Shown here: one piece after another, positions 20,276-29,710 of the stretch
Layout of the letters: every line of letters starts with the position of its first letter
How positions within the stretch are numbered: the first letter of the stretch is position 1
Origin: Sphingomonas trueperi
GTDB taxonomy: Bacteria > Pseudomonadota > Alphaproteobacteria > Sphingomonadales > Sphingomonadaceae
NCBI RefSeq assembly: GCF_011927635.1
Contig: NZ_JAATJB010000004.1
Coordinates: forward strand, 124,001-188,000
Direction: 5' to 3'
Length of the DNA stretch: 64,000 nt
The notes under the pieces: generated by a model
What the model saw: the letters and a program-made list of their open reading frames with translations, nothing else
Told to the model about the DNA's origin: nothing
Databases searched by the model: none
Translations under genes and position numbers: made by a program

Positions 20276-21007
20276 CTATGTCGCGGTAACACCCTTTGAC
20301 GCAAGAGTGTTGCGCAGAAAAAGCGCAAGTTGCTGGAGCCGCGCTGCCCACGCCTGCACGCCAGCTGTGTCGCGGATCAGGTCGTTGCGGATCTCGATCG
20401 CGATCGAGGGGATGCCCTGCGCCTCGGCATGGCGGTTGAGCGTCGCGTTGAGCAGGCGGCCGGAATAGGGTTCGTTGTCGCCGGTCACCAGGCCCTGCGC
20501 GCGCAGCCACTCGACCGCCGGACCGGCGGCGCGGGTGTCGCGGTTGTAGAGAATCCCGATCTCCCAGGGCCGCGGCGTACCGCCATGTTCGAGGCACGGC
20601 GTGAAACTGTGGATCGACAGGATCAGGCTAGGTCGCTGGCGGCGGACCCGGTCGCGCAGCACGCGGTGATACGGCGCATGGAAGCGCGCGATGCGTGCGG
20701 CACGGTCGGCTGCCTCGTTGCCGGGGATGGCATGGCCATCGCTGCGATGGGGGATCAGGCCGATATGGTCCGGCTCGCGGTGGAGGTCGATCACCAGCCG
20801 CGATACGGTGGCGAGGATCGCCGGGGCATCGAGCCTGGCGGCGAGCGCGCGCGTTACATCTGCGGCGCCGATGTCGATGCCGATATGCAGATTGAGCAGC
20901 GCGGGATCGATGCCGAGATCGATATCGGGCGGCACCGCGTTCGAGGCATGGTCGCACAGCAGCAGCACGTCCTGCGCACTGCCGGGAAGGATCTCCGCGA
21001 CGCTCAT
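20276..21007 (-). CDS. N-formylglutamate amidohydrolase-family protein
   Basis: A 243-residue member of the FGase family, which hydrolyses N-formylglutamate in histidine degradation and related amides. Recognisable blocks are [37 protein letters not shown] and [14 protein letters not shown]; the His, Asp and Glu residues in them are probable zinc ligands and catalytic groups. There are no hut genes in the window, so the actual substrate is uncertain. It overlaps the enoyl-CoA hydratase stop by 4 nt (ATGA) and lies 11 nt upstream of ilvD. Confidence 0.88.
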   Translation of the reverse strand: MSVAEILPGSAQDVLLLCDHASNAVPPDIDLGIDPALLNLHIGIDIGAADVTRALAARLDAPAILATVSRLVIDLHREPDHIGLIPHRSDGHAIPGNEAADRAARIARFHAPYHRVLRDRVRRQRPSLILSIHSFTPCLEHGGTPRPWEIGILYNRDTRAAGPAVEWLRAQGLVTGDNEPYSGRLLNATLNRHAEAQGIPSIAIEIRNDLIRDTAGVQAWAARLQQLALFLRNTLASKGVTAT

Positions 21008-21738
21008 GCGAACACCGGGCGTCGGCGGGCGTGGAACGCGGCCAGTCCCTCGGCGAGCTCGGCGCCGCCAAATGCGGCCTCGAAGGCGGCGTCGAGGTGG
21101 GAGTCGGCAGGGTTGCGCAGGGCCCGCTTGAGCTGGCGGACGGCAGCGGGTGCGTTCTCCGCGATGCGCTGCGCCAAATCGAGGGCCGCGGCGCCAGCAT
21201 CGGGGGCGCGGCGCTCGACCAGGCCGATCCGCGCCGCCGCATCGGCGTCAATCGCTTCGCCGGTGAAGAGCAGCTCGGCCGCCCGCCCCTGCCCCACCTG
21301 CGCCGCCAGTCGCACGACATCCTCGCGCGGATAGCCGAGCCCGAGGCGCGCGGGGGGTACCGCGAATTGTGCCCCGTCTCCGGCAAGCCGCACGTCAGCG
21401 GCGAGGACCAGTGCCACCGCCGCGCCGAAGCAGCCGCCGTCGATCGCCACGAGGACCGGCATCGGCAGCGCGGCCAGTGCATCGATTCCGGCACGCATGG
21501 CGAGGCGGAAGCGGGTGCGCGCGTCGGGATCGGTTTGCAGCTGGGGAAACTCGCCGATGTCGGCACCGGCCGAGAAGATGCCGGGCATGTCCGAGCGAAG
21601 GATCACCGCGCGGGCGGCGTCCAGGCCGGTGGCGGCGGCGGCAAGGTGCTCCCAGCCGGCGATCGGCACCGCATTGCGCGCCGATCCGCGTGCGAGCGCG
21701 ATCGTGGCGATCGGCCCAATCCAACGAACTTCGATCAT
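21004..21738 (-). CDS. enoyl-CoA hydratase/isomerase-family protein
   Basis: A 244-residue crotonase-fold protein. SDMPGIFSAGADIGEF contains the first half of the oxyanion hole and VLVAIDGGCFGAAVALVLAADVRLAG the second, with an unusual Cys in GGCFGAA where Gly or Ala is common. Of the two glutamates typical of hydratases, the equivalent positions seem replaced (PPARLGLGYPRED instead of a PE-rich block), so it might be an isomerase or hydrolase rather than a classical hydratase. ATG 21738 gives the start MIEVRWIG. Coupled to the formylglutamate hydrolase gene by ATGA. Confidence 0.85.
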   Translation of the reverse strand: MIEVRWIGPIATIALARGSARNAVPIAGWEHLAAAATGLDAARAVILRSDMPGIFSAGADIGEFPQLQTDPDARTRFRLAMRAGIDALAALPMPVLVAIDGGCFGAAVALVLAADVRLAGDGAQFAVPPARLGLGYPREDVVRLAAQVGQGRAAELLFTGEAIDADAAARIGLVERRAPDAGAAALDLAQRIAENAPAAVRQLKRALRNPADSHLDAAFEAAFGGAELAEGLAAFHARRRPVFA

Positions 21739-21792
21739 GCGGAGGCTCTGCCCGATCCACGCGCCCAAGTCACGCGATGGCGCGCGGGGGGA

Positions 21793-21842
21793 CTTCCCAA
21801 AGGGAAGCGCACCCGCGGGCCAAGGGCAGACGTTCGCGAACG
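21793..21842. promoter_or_regulatory. hairpin plus 12-bp palindrome upstream of the enoyl-CoA hydratase gene
   Basis: CTTCCC-AAA-GGGAAG (21793-21807) can form a short hairpin, and CGTTCGCGAACG (21831-21842) is a perfect 12-bp palindrome, both in the 160-base gap between ispE and the hydratase gene. The palindrome could be an operator, for example for a TetR-type or other dimeric repressor; no regulator gene is nearby. Purely a sequence observation. Confidence 0.3.
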
Positions 21843-21898
21843 CGCCAGATCCGCCGCGCAAAACCCTGTCGCAAAACAGTAAAGATTCGCTTACCGGC

Positions 21899-22735
21899 TC
21901 AGCAAAGTCGGGTCGCGGCGAGCCACCATTCGGGTCGCCGCAGGGTTGCGGCCGCAGCATCCCGCGCGGCCTCGGTCTCGAACAGCGCGAAGCAGGTCGC
22001 GCCCGAGCCCGACATGCGGGCGAGCAGCACCCCCGGCTGCGCAGCGAGCGCTGCCAGCACGGCGTCGATGGCAGGCGCAATGGCGCGCGCCGGAGGCTCG
22101 AGGTCGTTGCGCCCAACCTGCGCGACCGCCAGCAGGTCCCCTGCGCCGATCGGGCCGCGGTCCTCGCCATCCCACGCCTTGAACACCGCCGCCGTCGAGA
22201 CGCCCACGCCCGGGTTGACCAGCAGCGTCGGCGTGCCGGCCAAGCCCTCCAGCGGCGCCAACCGCTCGCCCCGCCCCCTGCCAAGCGCGGTGCGGCCGAG
22301 CAGGCAGGCGGGCACGTCGGAGCCGAGCGCATCTGCAATCGCGAACAGCTTCGGGTCCGCCAGATCCACCCCGTGGAGTGCAGCCAGCGCACGGAGCGTC
22401 GCCGCCGCGTCCGCCGAGCCGCCGCCGATGCCCGAGGCGACCGGCAGGTGCTTCTCCAGTTCGATCGCATGCGCGCCGCCGCCGAACGCCTCGCGGAACC
22501 GCGTGGCGGCGCGGGTGACGAGATTGTCCCCCTCGCCTGCCAGCACTGCCGCGAACGGCCCGGCCAGCGTGAAGCTGTCGGTCTCCGCCGGCGTCACCCG
22601 CACAAGATCGCCATGGTCGACGAAGGCGAACAGCGTTTCCAACTCGTGATAGCCGTCGGGGCGGCGATGGCGGACGTGGAGCGCGAGGTTGAGCTTGGCG
22701 CGCGCGGGCTCGGTGACGGTGCGGAGGTCGTGCAT
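21899..22735 (-). CDS. ispE: 4-diphosphocytidyl-2-C-methyl-D-erythritol kinase
   Basis: Phosphorylates CDP-methylerythritol in the non-mevalonate isoprenoid pathway. The 278-residue GHMP kinase has AKLNLALHVRHRRPDGYHEL at the N-terminus with the catalytic Lys, the ATP-binding loop LPVASGIGGGSADAAATLRAL, SDVPACL and the C-terminal ARMSGSGATCFALF. The start at 22735 gives the expected short N-terminus. It lies 20 nt downstream of the TPR-protein gene on the same strand, so both are probably co-transcribed with the ETF-QO gene. Confidence 0.96.
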   Translation of the reverse strand: MHDLRTVTEPARAKLNLALHVRHRRPDGYHELETLFAFVDHGDLVRVTPAETDSFTLAGPFAAVLAGEGDNLVTRAATRFREAFGGGAHAIELEKHLPVASGIGGGSADAAATLRALAALHGVDLADPKLFAIADALGSDVPACLLGRTALGRGRGERLAPLEGLAGTPTLLVNPGVGVSTAAVFKAWDGEDRGPIGAGDLLAVAQVGRNDLEPPARAIAPAIDAVLAALAAQPGVLLARMSGSGATCFALFETEAARDAAAATLRRPEWWLAATRLC

Positions 22736-22755
22736 CGTCGCCGCCCCTAGCGCGA

Positions 22756-24342
22756 TCAGGAGGCGGCCGTCAGCCCCTCTCGCAGCTTGCGCGCGATCCG
22801 CTCGGCATCGGCGGGTGCGGCATGGATGGCTGCGGCCCGCCAGGCATAGCGCGCCTCGAACTGCCGCCCCAGCCGCCAATAGGCGTCGCCCAGATGTTCG
22901 TTGGCAGCACTGCCCGCCGGATCGCTGCGCGTCGCGGCTTCGAGCAACGCCGCGCCGCGCGCGACCTCACCCTGGCGGACATAGGCCCAGCCGAGCGCGT
23001 CGGCGACTTCGGCATCCTCCGGCGCGATCTTGCGCGCGCGTTCGAGCAGCCGCAGCGCTTCGACACCGTCGCCGCCATGGGCGATCAGCCCGACGCCCAG
23101 CGTCCGCAGCATCTCGGCGCGGTTGGGCGCGAGTTCGGCGGCTTTGCGGAGTTCCGGAAGCGCCTGGTCCCAGCGGCCCGCCTGTTCCAGCGCCAGCCCG
23201 TAATCGAGATGGAGGTCGGCGCTGCCCTCTCCGCCGCGCCGCAACGCCTCGGCATAGACCCGCGCCGCCGCCTCGTGGCGACCGGTATCGGTGAGCAGCT
23301 GGGCGTAGCGCTCTACCTCCAGCGGGGTCGCGCCGCGGTCCTCGGCGAGTGCCTTGGCATCGGCGAGCGCGGCATCGGCACGACCGGCATCGCGCAGCAC
23401 GGCGACGCGGACGCCGGCGGCGCGGCGGGCGAAGGGACTGTCCTTGGGGATCGCCGCCAGAGTCTGCAGCGCGAGGTCCGGTGCCCCTGCACCGTTGATC
23501 GCATCGGCAAGCACGATCCGCGCTCGGGTCTCGCCGGGGTCGAGGATCAACGCGCAGCGAGCGAGCACGATGGTCAGCGTCGCCATCCGGTCGCCGCCCA
23601 GATCGCTCGCCATCGCGCGGAACATGCGCGAAAGGCCGTAGATGATCGTCACCGGCTGCGGCGCGCCGAGCGACCGCGCGACCGCCTCCAGCTCCGGACC
23701 GCCGCCGTCAAGCAGGAACCGCCCGCCCTCGCGCCCGCGCACGGTCGCCAGGTCGATACGGGTGTCGGCATCGCCGTCGCCGACCAGCGTTGCCATCGCG
23801 TCCAGCGCGACGGTTGTATCCTTGCCCTGCGCCAGCAGCATCAACGTGCGCTGCGGCGCGGCATAGCGGCGACCGAGTGCGCCAAGGTCGAGGCTTTCGA
23901 TCACCGCGACACCGTCCAGCCCGCGCGCCTGGGCGAGCCAGGCGGTGAAGATCGGCATCAGGAAATCGAACGGGGTGCCCTTGAGCCGCTTGACCGCATC
24001 GGCGGCGCCGGGCTGGTTGCCGGCGGCGAGCGCCACCGCCATGTCGACCAGCGCCGTGTCGGGCGGGGCGACGCCCGCCTTCTCCATCACCGCCGCGGCG
24101 CGGGTCGCGAGCGCCATGTCGCCGACCATCAGCGCCTGGCGATAGGCGCGCAGCGCGATCACCGGATCGCCGGGGGTCGCCGCCAGCGCCCGGCCATAGC
24201 CTTGCGCCGCGATCCCCGCCGCGCCCGCCGCATCGGCGGCGCGGGCGCGGACATAGTCGGTCAGGTCCGCGGTCTGCGCCGCTGCGGGTCCCGCCAGCAG
24301 CAGCGCGAGACCAAGGCTACATGTTCGGATAATTGGGGCCAC
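22756..24342 (-). CDS. secreted tetratricopeptide-repeat protein
   Basis: A 528-residue protein with a signal peptide (APIIRTCSLGLALLLAGPAAA) and several TPR-like repeats, clearest in the C-terminal half around LHLDYGLALEQAGRWDQAL, LRTLGVGLIAHGGDGVEAL and DALGWAYVRQGEVARGAAL. TPR proteins bind partner proteins; no partner is identifiable. GTG 24342 is preferred because AGAAGG lies 5 nt upstream; GTG 24348 is an alternative. The gene begins inside the 3' end of the ETF-QO gene and ends 20 nt before ispE, implying a common transcript. Confidence 0.85.
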   Translation of the reverse strand: MAPIIRTCSLGLALLLAGPAAAQTADLTDYVRARAADAAGAAGIAAQGYGRALAATPGDPVIALRAYRQALMVGDMALATRAAAVMEKAGVAPPDTALVDMAVALAAGNQPGAADAVKRLKGTPFDFLMPIFTAWLAQARGLDGVAVIESLDLGALGRRYAAPQRTLMLLAQGKDTTVALDAMATLVGDGDADTRIDLATVRGREGGRFLLDGGGPELEAVARSLGAPQPVTIIYGLSRMFRAMASDLGGDRMATLTIVLARCALILDPGETRARIVLADAINGAGAPDLALQTLAAIPKDSPFARRAAGVRVAVLRDAGRADAALADAKALAEDRGATPLEVERYAQLLTDTGRHEAAARVYAEALRRGGEGSADLHLDYGLALEQAGRWDQALPELRKAAELAPNRAEMLRTLGVGLIAHGGDGVEALRLLERARKIAPEDAEVADALGWAYVRQGEVARGAALLEAATRSDPAGSAANEHLGDAYWRLGRQFEARYAWRAAAIHAAPADAERIARKLREGLTAAS

Positions 24343-25969
24343 CGCCACCTTCTGGCACCACCCAGTTAATGTTTTGGGTGGGATCCTTGATGTCGCAGGT
24401 CTTGCAGTGCACGCAATTCTGCGCGTTGATCTGGAACCGCAGATCATCGCCTTCCCCTACGACCTCATACACACCGGCCGGACAATAACGCTGCGCAGGC
24501 TCGGCGTACATCGGCAGATTGTAGCCGATCGGAATATCCTTGTCCTTCAGCGTCAGATGGACCGGCTGGTCCTCCTCATGGTTGGTGTTCGAGACGAACA
24601 CCGAGGAGAGCCGATCGAAGGTCAGCACGCCGTCGGGCTTGGGATAGTCGATCTTGGGCGCCTGGTCGGCGCGGAGCAGGCCCTCATGGTCGGGCTTGTG
24701 CTTCATCGTCAGCGGCCAGCGCAGGCCGAGATGCTCGCTCCACATCGCGGCGCCTGCGAGCAGCGTGCCCCAGGTATCGCCGAACTTCTTGACCAGCGGC
24801 GCCACGTTGCGGACGCCGCGCAGCTCCTTGTAGACCCAGCTCGCCTCATAGGCTTCCGGATAGGCGGTGAGCTCATCGCTCGCCCGCCCCCCCTGGATCG
24901 CCGCGAACGCCGCTTCGGCCGCCATCATCCCGCTCTTCATCGCGGTGTGCGTGCCCTTGATCCGCGGCACGTTGAGGAAACCGGCACTGTCGCCGATCAG
25001 CGCCAGACCGGGCGCGACCAGCTTCGGCACCGACTGCCAGCCGCCGTCGGAGATCGCGCGTGCGCCATAGGAGACGCGCTTGGCCCCCTTCAGCAGTTCC
25101 GCAATCTCCGGATGCGTCTTCCAGCGCTGCATTTCCTGGAAGGGCGACAGCCAGGGGTTCTTGTAGCCCAGCCACACGACGAAGCCGATCGCGACCTGAC
25201 CGTCGGCCTGGTGATAGATGAACCCGCCGCCATTGCTGCCGTCGGTTAGCGGCCAGCCCTGGGTGTGGATCACCCGCCCCGGCATATGCTTGGCGGGATC
25301 GATGTCCCAAAGTTCCTTGATGCCGATGCCGTACACCTGCGGCTGGCTCTCGGCGTCGAGCTCGAACTGGCGGATCATCTGCTTCGAGAGATGCCCGCGG
25401 CAGCCTTCGGAGAGGAAGGTGTACTTCGCGTGGATCTCAAGTCCCGGTTGGTAGTCCGGCTTGTGGCTGCCGTCCCTGGCGACGCCCATGTCGCCAGTGG
25501 CGACGCCCTTCACGCTGCCGTCCTCGTTGTACAGCACTTCGGCGGCGGCGAAGCCGGGGAAGATCTCCACGCCCAGCTCACCGGCCTTCTCCGCCATCCA
25601 GCGGCAGAGATTGCCGAGGCTGCCGGTATAGGTGCCCTTGTTGTGCAGATAGGGCGGCGTGAGGAATTCCGGATAGGCGGACTTGCCCTTCTCGCTCAGC
25701 ACCCAGTGATGGTTCTCGGTCACCGGCGTGCGCGCCAGCGGGCAGCCATCGTCGCGCCAGCTAGGCAGGAGCTCGTCGAGCGACTTGGGATCGACCACCG
25801 CACCCGACAGGATGTGCGCGCCGACCTCGGAGCCCTTCTCCAGCACGCACACCGAGAGCTCGGCACCGGCCTCGTTCGCCAGCTGCTTGAGCCGGATCGC
25901 CGCGGAAAGACCGGCAGGCCCCGCGCCGACGATCACGACGTCATAGGGCATCGACTCCCGTTCGCTCAT
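24317..25969 (-). CDS. electron transfer flavoprotein-ubiquinone oxidoreductase
   Basis: Passes electrons from reduced ETF (fatty-acid and amino-acid dehydrogenases) to ubiquinone at the membrane. The 550-residue protein has the FAD-binding Rossmann motif VVIVGAGPAGLSAAIRL, an internal LSEGCRGHLSKQ, ALIGDSAGFLNVPRIKG, and near the C-terminus the 4Fe-4S cysteines in RYCPAGVYE and NCVHCKTCDIKDPTQ. Length is normal for bacterial ETF-QO. The genes for ETF alpha/beta are not in the window. It is divergent from the UDG-like gene with a 124-base gap. Confidence 0.96.
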   Translation of the reverse strand: MSERESMPYDVVIVGAGPAGLSAAIRLKQLANEAGAELSVCVLEKGSEVGAHILSGAVVDPKSLDELLPSWRDDGCPLARTPVTENHHWVLSEKGKSAYPEFLTPPYLHNKGTYTGSLGNLCRWMAEKAGELGVEIFPGFAAAEVLYNEDGSVKGVATGDMGVARDGSHKPDYQPGLEIHAKYTFLSEGCRGHLSKQMIRQFELDAESQPQVYGIGIKELWDIDPAKHMPGRVIHTQGWPLTDGSNGGGFIYHQADGQVAIGFVVWLGYKNPWLSPFQEMQRWKTHPEIAELLKGAKRVSYGARAISDGGWQSVPKLVAPGLALIGDSAGFLNVPRIKGTHTAMKSGMMAAEAAFAAIQGGRASDELTAYPEAYEASWVYKELRGVRNVAPLVKKFGDTWGTLLAGAAMWSEHLGLRWPLTMKHKPDHEGLLRADQAPKIDYPKPDGVLTFDRLSSVFVSNTNHEEDQPVHLTLKDKDIPIGYNLPMYAEPAQRYCPAGVYEVVGEGDDLRFQINAQNCVHCKTCDIKDPTQNINWVVPEGGGGPNYPNM

Positions 25970-26093
25970 CCTTGTTCCCCTAGGTCCTTCGTACTAACAC
26001 GCCCGTTCGGGCACCTGTCGTCGCGCGCCCGCAACGTTCCGTCTATCCGGCGATGAAGCCAGATTGACCCCGCCGTCAACTGGGATTCAAAGA

Positions 26094-26822
26094 ATGGGTA
26101 TGGGGGCAGAACCAGACAATAGCTGGCACAAGTCGCTCGCAAGCGCGCTCGAATGGTGGGATTCCGCCGGGGTCGACGTGCTCGTGGAAGACGAAGTGCG
26201 CGACTGGTTCGCCAAGCCGGCGCCGCTCTGCGCCGAGCCGCAGCCCGAGCCTGCCGTAGCGGCGCCGACGCCCGCGCCTCCGCAGACATTGCCCGAATTC
26301 CTCGCCTGGCGGACCGGCGAAGCAACCCCCGAGGCCGGGTGGCACAGCCCGCTGATCGCCCCCGCAATCGTCGAAAACCCGGCCTGGACGATTTTTGTCG
26401 ACATGCCCGAGCCCGAGGACAGCCATATGCTGTGGAGCGGCCCGGCGGGTGCCCTGCTCGACCGGATGCTGGCCGCGGTGGGCCTGTCCCGCGACTCGGT
26501 GCAGCTGGTGCCGTTGTGTTTCGCGCGTCCCGCCACCGGCCAGGTGCCTGCTGACGTCGCGCCGAAGCTGGTAGAGCTCGCGACCCAGTTCCTGTCGTTC
26601 GTCCGCCCGACGAAGCTCCTCCTGCTCGGCCATGCGGCGACCCGTGCGGTTCTCGGGGCGGATGCCTGGCCGCCGGAACTTCGTTCGCACGACGTTAACC
26701 GCTACGAAGCCAATACCCAGGTGGTGGCGACCTACCATCCGCGTTCGCTGATCGAGCGCCCGGCCGCCAAGAGCGAAACCTGGAAACATCTGTTGCTGCT
26801 GAGCCGGGGACCGAGCCTTTGA
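26094..26822 (+). CDS. uracil-DNA-glycosylase-superfamily protein, degenerate
   Basis: A 242-residue protein (starts at ATG 26094 or 26100) with a Pro/Ala-rich N-terminal linker (about 45-75) and a C-terminal domain like family-4/5 uracil-DNA glycosylases: PAGALLDRMLAAVGLSRDSV, KLLLLGHAATRAVLG and TYHPRSLIERPAAKSETW, the last equivalent to the DNA-binding HP loop. However motif A, usually GEAPG-x2-ED, reads VDMPEPEDS, and the four iron-sulfur cysteines of family 4 are not present in their usual spacing. It may be inactive or use another cofactor-free mechanism. It overlaps the lytic transglycosylase start (TTGA). Confidence 0.75.
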   Translation: MGMGAEPDNSWHKSLASALEWWDSAGVDVLVEDEVRDWFAKPAPLCAEPQPEPAVAAPTPAPPQTLPEFLAWRTGEATPEAGWHSPLIAPAIVENPAWTIFVDMPEPEDSHMLWSGPAGALLDRMLAAVGLSRDSVQLVPLCFARPATGQVPADVAPKLVELATQFLSFVRPTKLLLLGHAATRAVLGADAWPPELRSHDVNRYEANTQVVATYHPRSLIERPAAKSETWKHLLLLSRGPSL

Positions 26823-28735
26823 CCTTGCGCATCCTGCTTGCCGCCACGCTGATGACGGCGCCGATCGCCACGCCGGCCCTTGCCGCATGGTCCGACGACA
26901 CCAGCCCCGCGGTCATCGACGAGGACTCCCCACCGCCCGCCACCGCCAAACGCAAGGGCGACGGCATTCCGCCGCAGCTCGATGCCGACCAGCGCGCCGA
27001 TTACCGCTTCGTGTTCGATGCCATCCGCGCCGGCCGCTGGGCGGATGCGCAGATCAAGCTCGATTCGATGAAGCCGGGCCCGCTCCACGCGATCGCCCGC
27101 GCCCAGCTCTACACCGCCAAGGGCTCGCCCCGCGTCGAGGCCGACCAACTGGTCGCGCTGATCACCGAAGCGCCCGAACTGCCCCAGGCCGAACAGCTCG
27201 TCCGCCTCGCCAAGATCCGCGGCGTCAGCGACCTGCCGACGCTGCCGGTCGCCCAGCGGCTGATCTGGTTCGACGGCGCGCCGATCCGCAGGCGCGCCCG
27301 CTCGGTCCGCAGCGACAATGCCGCGACCGAAGTCGCGATCCTGATGGCGCCCTATGTGAAGACCGACAACGGCCCCGCCGCCGAGGCGGTGGTCGCGCGC
27401 TTCGCCAATGACCTGACGCCCGAGGCGCTGACCGAGTGGCAGCAGAAGGTCGCCTGGATCTATTATGTCGCCGGTGACGATGCCAATGCCCGCCGCATGG
27501 CTGCCAAGGCCGAGCAGGGCCTGGGCGAATGGGCCGCGCAGGCCGACTGGGCCGATGGCCTCGCCGCCTGGCGCCAGCAGGATTGCGCCGGCGCCACCGC
27601 CGCCTTCGAGCGCGTTGCCACCCGCGCCGGCGACACCGAGCTGCGCGCCGCGGGCCTGTTCTGGGGCTCGCGCGCCGAAATGGCATGCGGCCGTCCCGAT
27701 CGGGTCGCCGCCAAGCTGCGCGCCGCCAGCCAATATGGCGAGACCTTCTACGGCCTGCTTGCCCGCTCCAGCCTCGGCCTCGAGGAGAAGCGGCTGGAGG
27801 GCGATCGCTTCGTCAGCAAGGACTGGACCGCGCTCGAACGGCGTCCGAACGTCCGCGTCGCCGCCGCGCTGAGCGAGATCGGCGAGACGACGCTGGCAGA
27901 CCAGGTGCTCCGCCACCAGGCCAAGTTCTGCACGCCCGACGATCACGGCGCACTCACCCGCCTCGCGGCGCAGCTGAGCCTGCCGCAGACCGAGCTGTGG
28001 CTCGCGCATAACGGCCCGGCCGGCGCCAAGCCGATCGTCGAGGCGCGCTATCCTGTGCCGAACTGGTCGCCCGATGGCGGCTGGCGCGTCGATCGCGCGC
28101 TGGTCTTCGCCCACACGCTCCAGGAATCGCGCTTCAACGCCGAGGTCCGCAGCGCCGCCGGCGCGATGGGGCTCATGCAGGTGAAGACGGGCGCGGCGAT
28201 CGACGTGGGCCGTCGTCGCGGCATCACCTATGCCGCGAGTGACCTGACCAAGCCGTCGGTCAACATGGAGATCGGCCAGTCCTATCTCGAACAGCTGCGC
28301 GACATGCCGCAGACCCAGGGCCTGCTGCCCAAGGTGATCGCGGCCTATAATGCCGGCCCCAGCCCGGTCGACGCCTGGAACCAGGCCTCGCGCGACGGCG
28401 GCGATCCGCTGCTCTACATCGAGAGCATCCCGTACTGGGAAACGCGCGGCTATGTCGTGACGGTGCTGCGCAACTACTGGATGTACGAGCTGCACGACGG
28501 CAAGCCCTCGCCGAGCCGCATCGCGCTGGCCGGCGGCATGTGGCCGCGCTTCCCGGGCATGGCCGGGGCCAAGGCGGTCAAGCTCAAGACCCAGCGCGCG
28601 CCGGCGCTGACCTTCCCGGCGCCGCAGCCGGTGGAACCCGCGCCGATCCAGCAGCAGTTCCAGCTGCCGGCCACGGGTGCCGCGGTGACGATCAGCGCCG
28701 CCAAGCTGCCAAGCGAGGTCACGCGTGGCAATTGA
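26819..28735 (+). CDS. soluble lytic murein transglycosylase, SLT family
   Basis: A 638-residue periplasmic peptidoglycan-cleaving enzyme that makes 1,6-anhydro-muropeptides. It begins at TTG 26819 with a signal peptide ([21 protein letters not shown]), continues with a long helical superhelix region like Slt70, and ends with the SLT domain: catalytic Glu436 in [20 protein letters not shown], then [16 protein letters not shown]. The tail after about residue 560 is Pro/Gln-rich. Overlaps with the UDG-like gene upstream and moaB downstream indicate a single transcript, though the functions are unrelated. Confidence 0.93.
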   Translation: MTLRILLAATLMTAPIATPALAAWSDDTSPAVIDEDSPPPATAKRKGDGIPPQLDADQRADYRFVFDAIRAGRWADAQIKLDSMKPGPLHAIARAQLYTAKGSPRVEADQLVALITEAPELPQAEQLVRLAKIRGVSDLPTLPVAQRLIWFDGAPIRRRARSVRSDNAATEVAILMAPYVKTDNGPAAEAVVARFANDLTPEALTEWQQKVAWIYYVAGDDANARRMAAKAEQGLGEWAAQADWADGLAAWRQQDCAGATAAFERVATRAGDTELRAAGLFWGSRAEMACGRPDRVAAKLRAASQYGETFYGLLARSSLGLEEKRLEGDRFVSKDWTALERRPNVRVAAALSEIGETTLADQVLRHQAKFCTPDDHGALTRLAAQLSLPQTELWLAHNGPAGAKPIVEARYPVPNWSPDGGWRVDRALVFAHTLQESRFNAEVRSAAGAMGLMQVKTGAAIDVGRRRGITYAASDLTKPSVNMEIGQSYLEQLRDMPQTQGLLPKVIAAYNAGPSPVDAWNQASRDGGDPLLYIESIPYWETRGYVVTVLRNYWMYELHDGKPSPSRIALAGGMWPRFPGMAGAKAVKLKTQRAPALTFPAPQPVEPAPIQQQFQLPATGAAVTISAAKLPSEVTRGN

Positions 28736-29252
28736 CGAAAGCATCGCCTTCCGCCCCGTCCGCATCGCCGTCCTCACCGTCTCCGACACCCGCACGCTGG
28801 CCGAGGATCGCTCGGGCGACCGGCTGGTCGAGCGGCTGACCGAGGCGGGGCATCTGCTCAGCGATCGGGCGATCCTACGCGACGATGTCGACGCGATCAC
28901 GGCGCAGTTCGAGGCGTGGATCGCGGCACCCGGCGTCGAGGTGATCCTCGCCACCGGCGGCACCGGGGTGACCGGCCGCGACGTGACGCCCGAGGCGCTT
29001 GCCCGGGTGTGGGACAAGGAAATCCCCGGCTTCGGCGAGCTGTTCCGCTGGCTGAGCTACGCCAAGATCGGCACCTCGACGATCCAGTCGCGCGCCACCG
29101 CCGGAGTCGCGCGCGGTACCTATATCTTCGCGCTGCCGGGCTCGACCGGCGCGGTCACCGACGCTTGGGACGGCATCCTCGCCAGCCAGCTCGACATCCG
29201 CCACAAGCCCTGCAACTTCGTCGAGCTGATGGGCCGGCTGCAGGAGCGGTAG
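28725..29252 (+). CDS. moaB: molybdenum cofactor biosynthesis protein B
   Basis: A 175-residue MoaB/MogA-type protein, which adenylylates molybdopterin before metal insertion. Blocks [33 protein letters not shown] and [20 protein letters not shown] are characteristic, the last two lining the molybdopterin site. It starts at GTG 28725, 11 nt inside the transglycosylase gene. moaC is about 23 kb away after trpC, so Mo-cofactor genes are scattered. A strong hairpin follows 26 bases after the stop. Confidence 0.94.
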   Translation: MAIDESIAFRPVRIAVLTVSDTRTLAEDRSGDRLVERLTEAGHLLSDRAILRDDVDAITAQFEAWIAAPGVEVILATGGTGVTGRDVTPEALARVWDKEIPGFGELFRWLSYAKIGTSTIQSRATAGVARGTYIFALPGSTGAVTDAWDGILASQLDIRHKPCNFVELMGRLQER

Positions 29253-29278
29253 ACGCTTACGAAAGGCTCCACGGTGCA

Positions 29279-29302
29279 GTGCCCCTGCGAAAGCAGGGGC
29301 AC
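29279..29302. terminator. GAAA-loop hairpin between convergent genes
   Basis: GTGCCCCTGC (29279-29288) pairs perfectly with GCAGGGGCAC (29293-29302) across a GAAA tetraloop. It lies between the moaB stop and the converging VOC-protein stop, an ideal place for a bidirectional terminator, though no T-run follows in either direction. Confidence 0.6.
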
Positions 29303-29319
29303 CGAAATCACAGCGCGCT

Positions 29320-29655
29320 TCAATCCTCCATCACCCACGCCGCCAGCTCATGCCCCTGCGGGTCGCGGAAATGGAACCGCCGCCCGCCGGGGAACGAGAA
29401 GATCGGCACCGTCACGACGCCGCCCCCGGCTTCCACCGCCGCCAGCGTCGCCTCCAGATCCTCCACCGCGATGACCGGCAGCAACTGCGTCCGCCCCTGC
29501 GCATCGCCGTCGATCCCGACATCGGTATCCCCGCTCATCGTCGCAGCATAGCTCGGTCCGAAGTCGGTGAACTGCCAGTCGAACACCGCGCCGTAGAAGC
29601 CCTTGAGCGCGCCCACGTCGCCCGCGGGCAGTTCGAGATAATTCAGTCGCGCCAT
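29320..29655 (-). CDS. VOC-family (glyoxalase-fold) protein
   Basis: A 111-residue single-domain vicinal-oxygen-chelate protein. ARLNYLELPAGDVGALKGFYGAVFDWQF is the usual first beta-alpha-beta unit, and GGRRFHFRDPQGHELAAW the last, with His and Glu that could bind a metal. Such proteins are often lactoylglutathione-lyase-like or resistance-related, but the substrate is unknown. The ATG at 29655 is preferred because GAGGGGG lies 6 nt upstream. It converges on moaB. Confidence 0.85.
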   Translation of the reverse strand: MARLNYLELPAGDVGALKGFYGAVFDWQFTDFGPSYAATMSGDTDVGIDGDAQGRTQLLPVIAVEDLEATLAAVEAGGGVVTVPIFSFPGGRRFHFRDPQGHELAAWVMED

Positions 29656-29710
29656 CGCCAACCCCCTCATTGTTCTTGCTTCGTTCTATCGCTCAGCTTA
29701 GCATCGCGCA

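Noticed and set aside
21004..22470. One long fusion of enoyl-CoA hydratase with an N-terminal extension into ispE
   Set aside because: The extension is antisense-like Arg-rich sequence in another frame of ispE; ATG 21738 gives a normal hydratase.
26732..29017. Open frame of over 750 codons on the minus strand across the UDG, transglycosylase and moaB genes
   Set aside because: Composition is repetitive Arg/Gly/Ala typical of an antisense shadow; the plus-strand genes have clear motifs and coupling.
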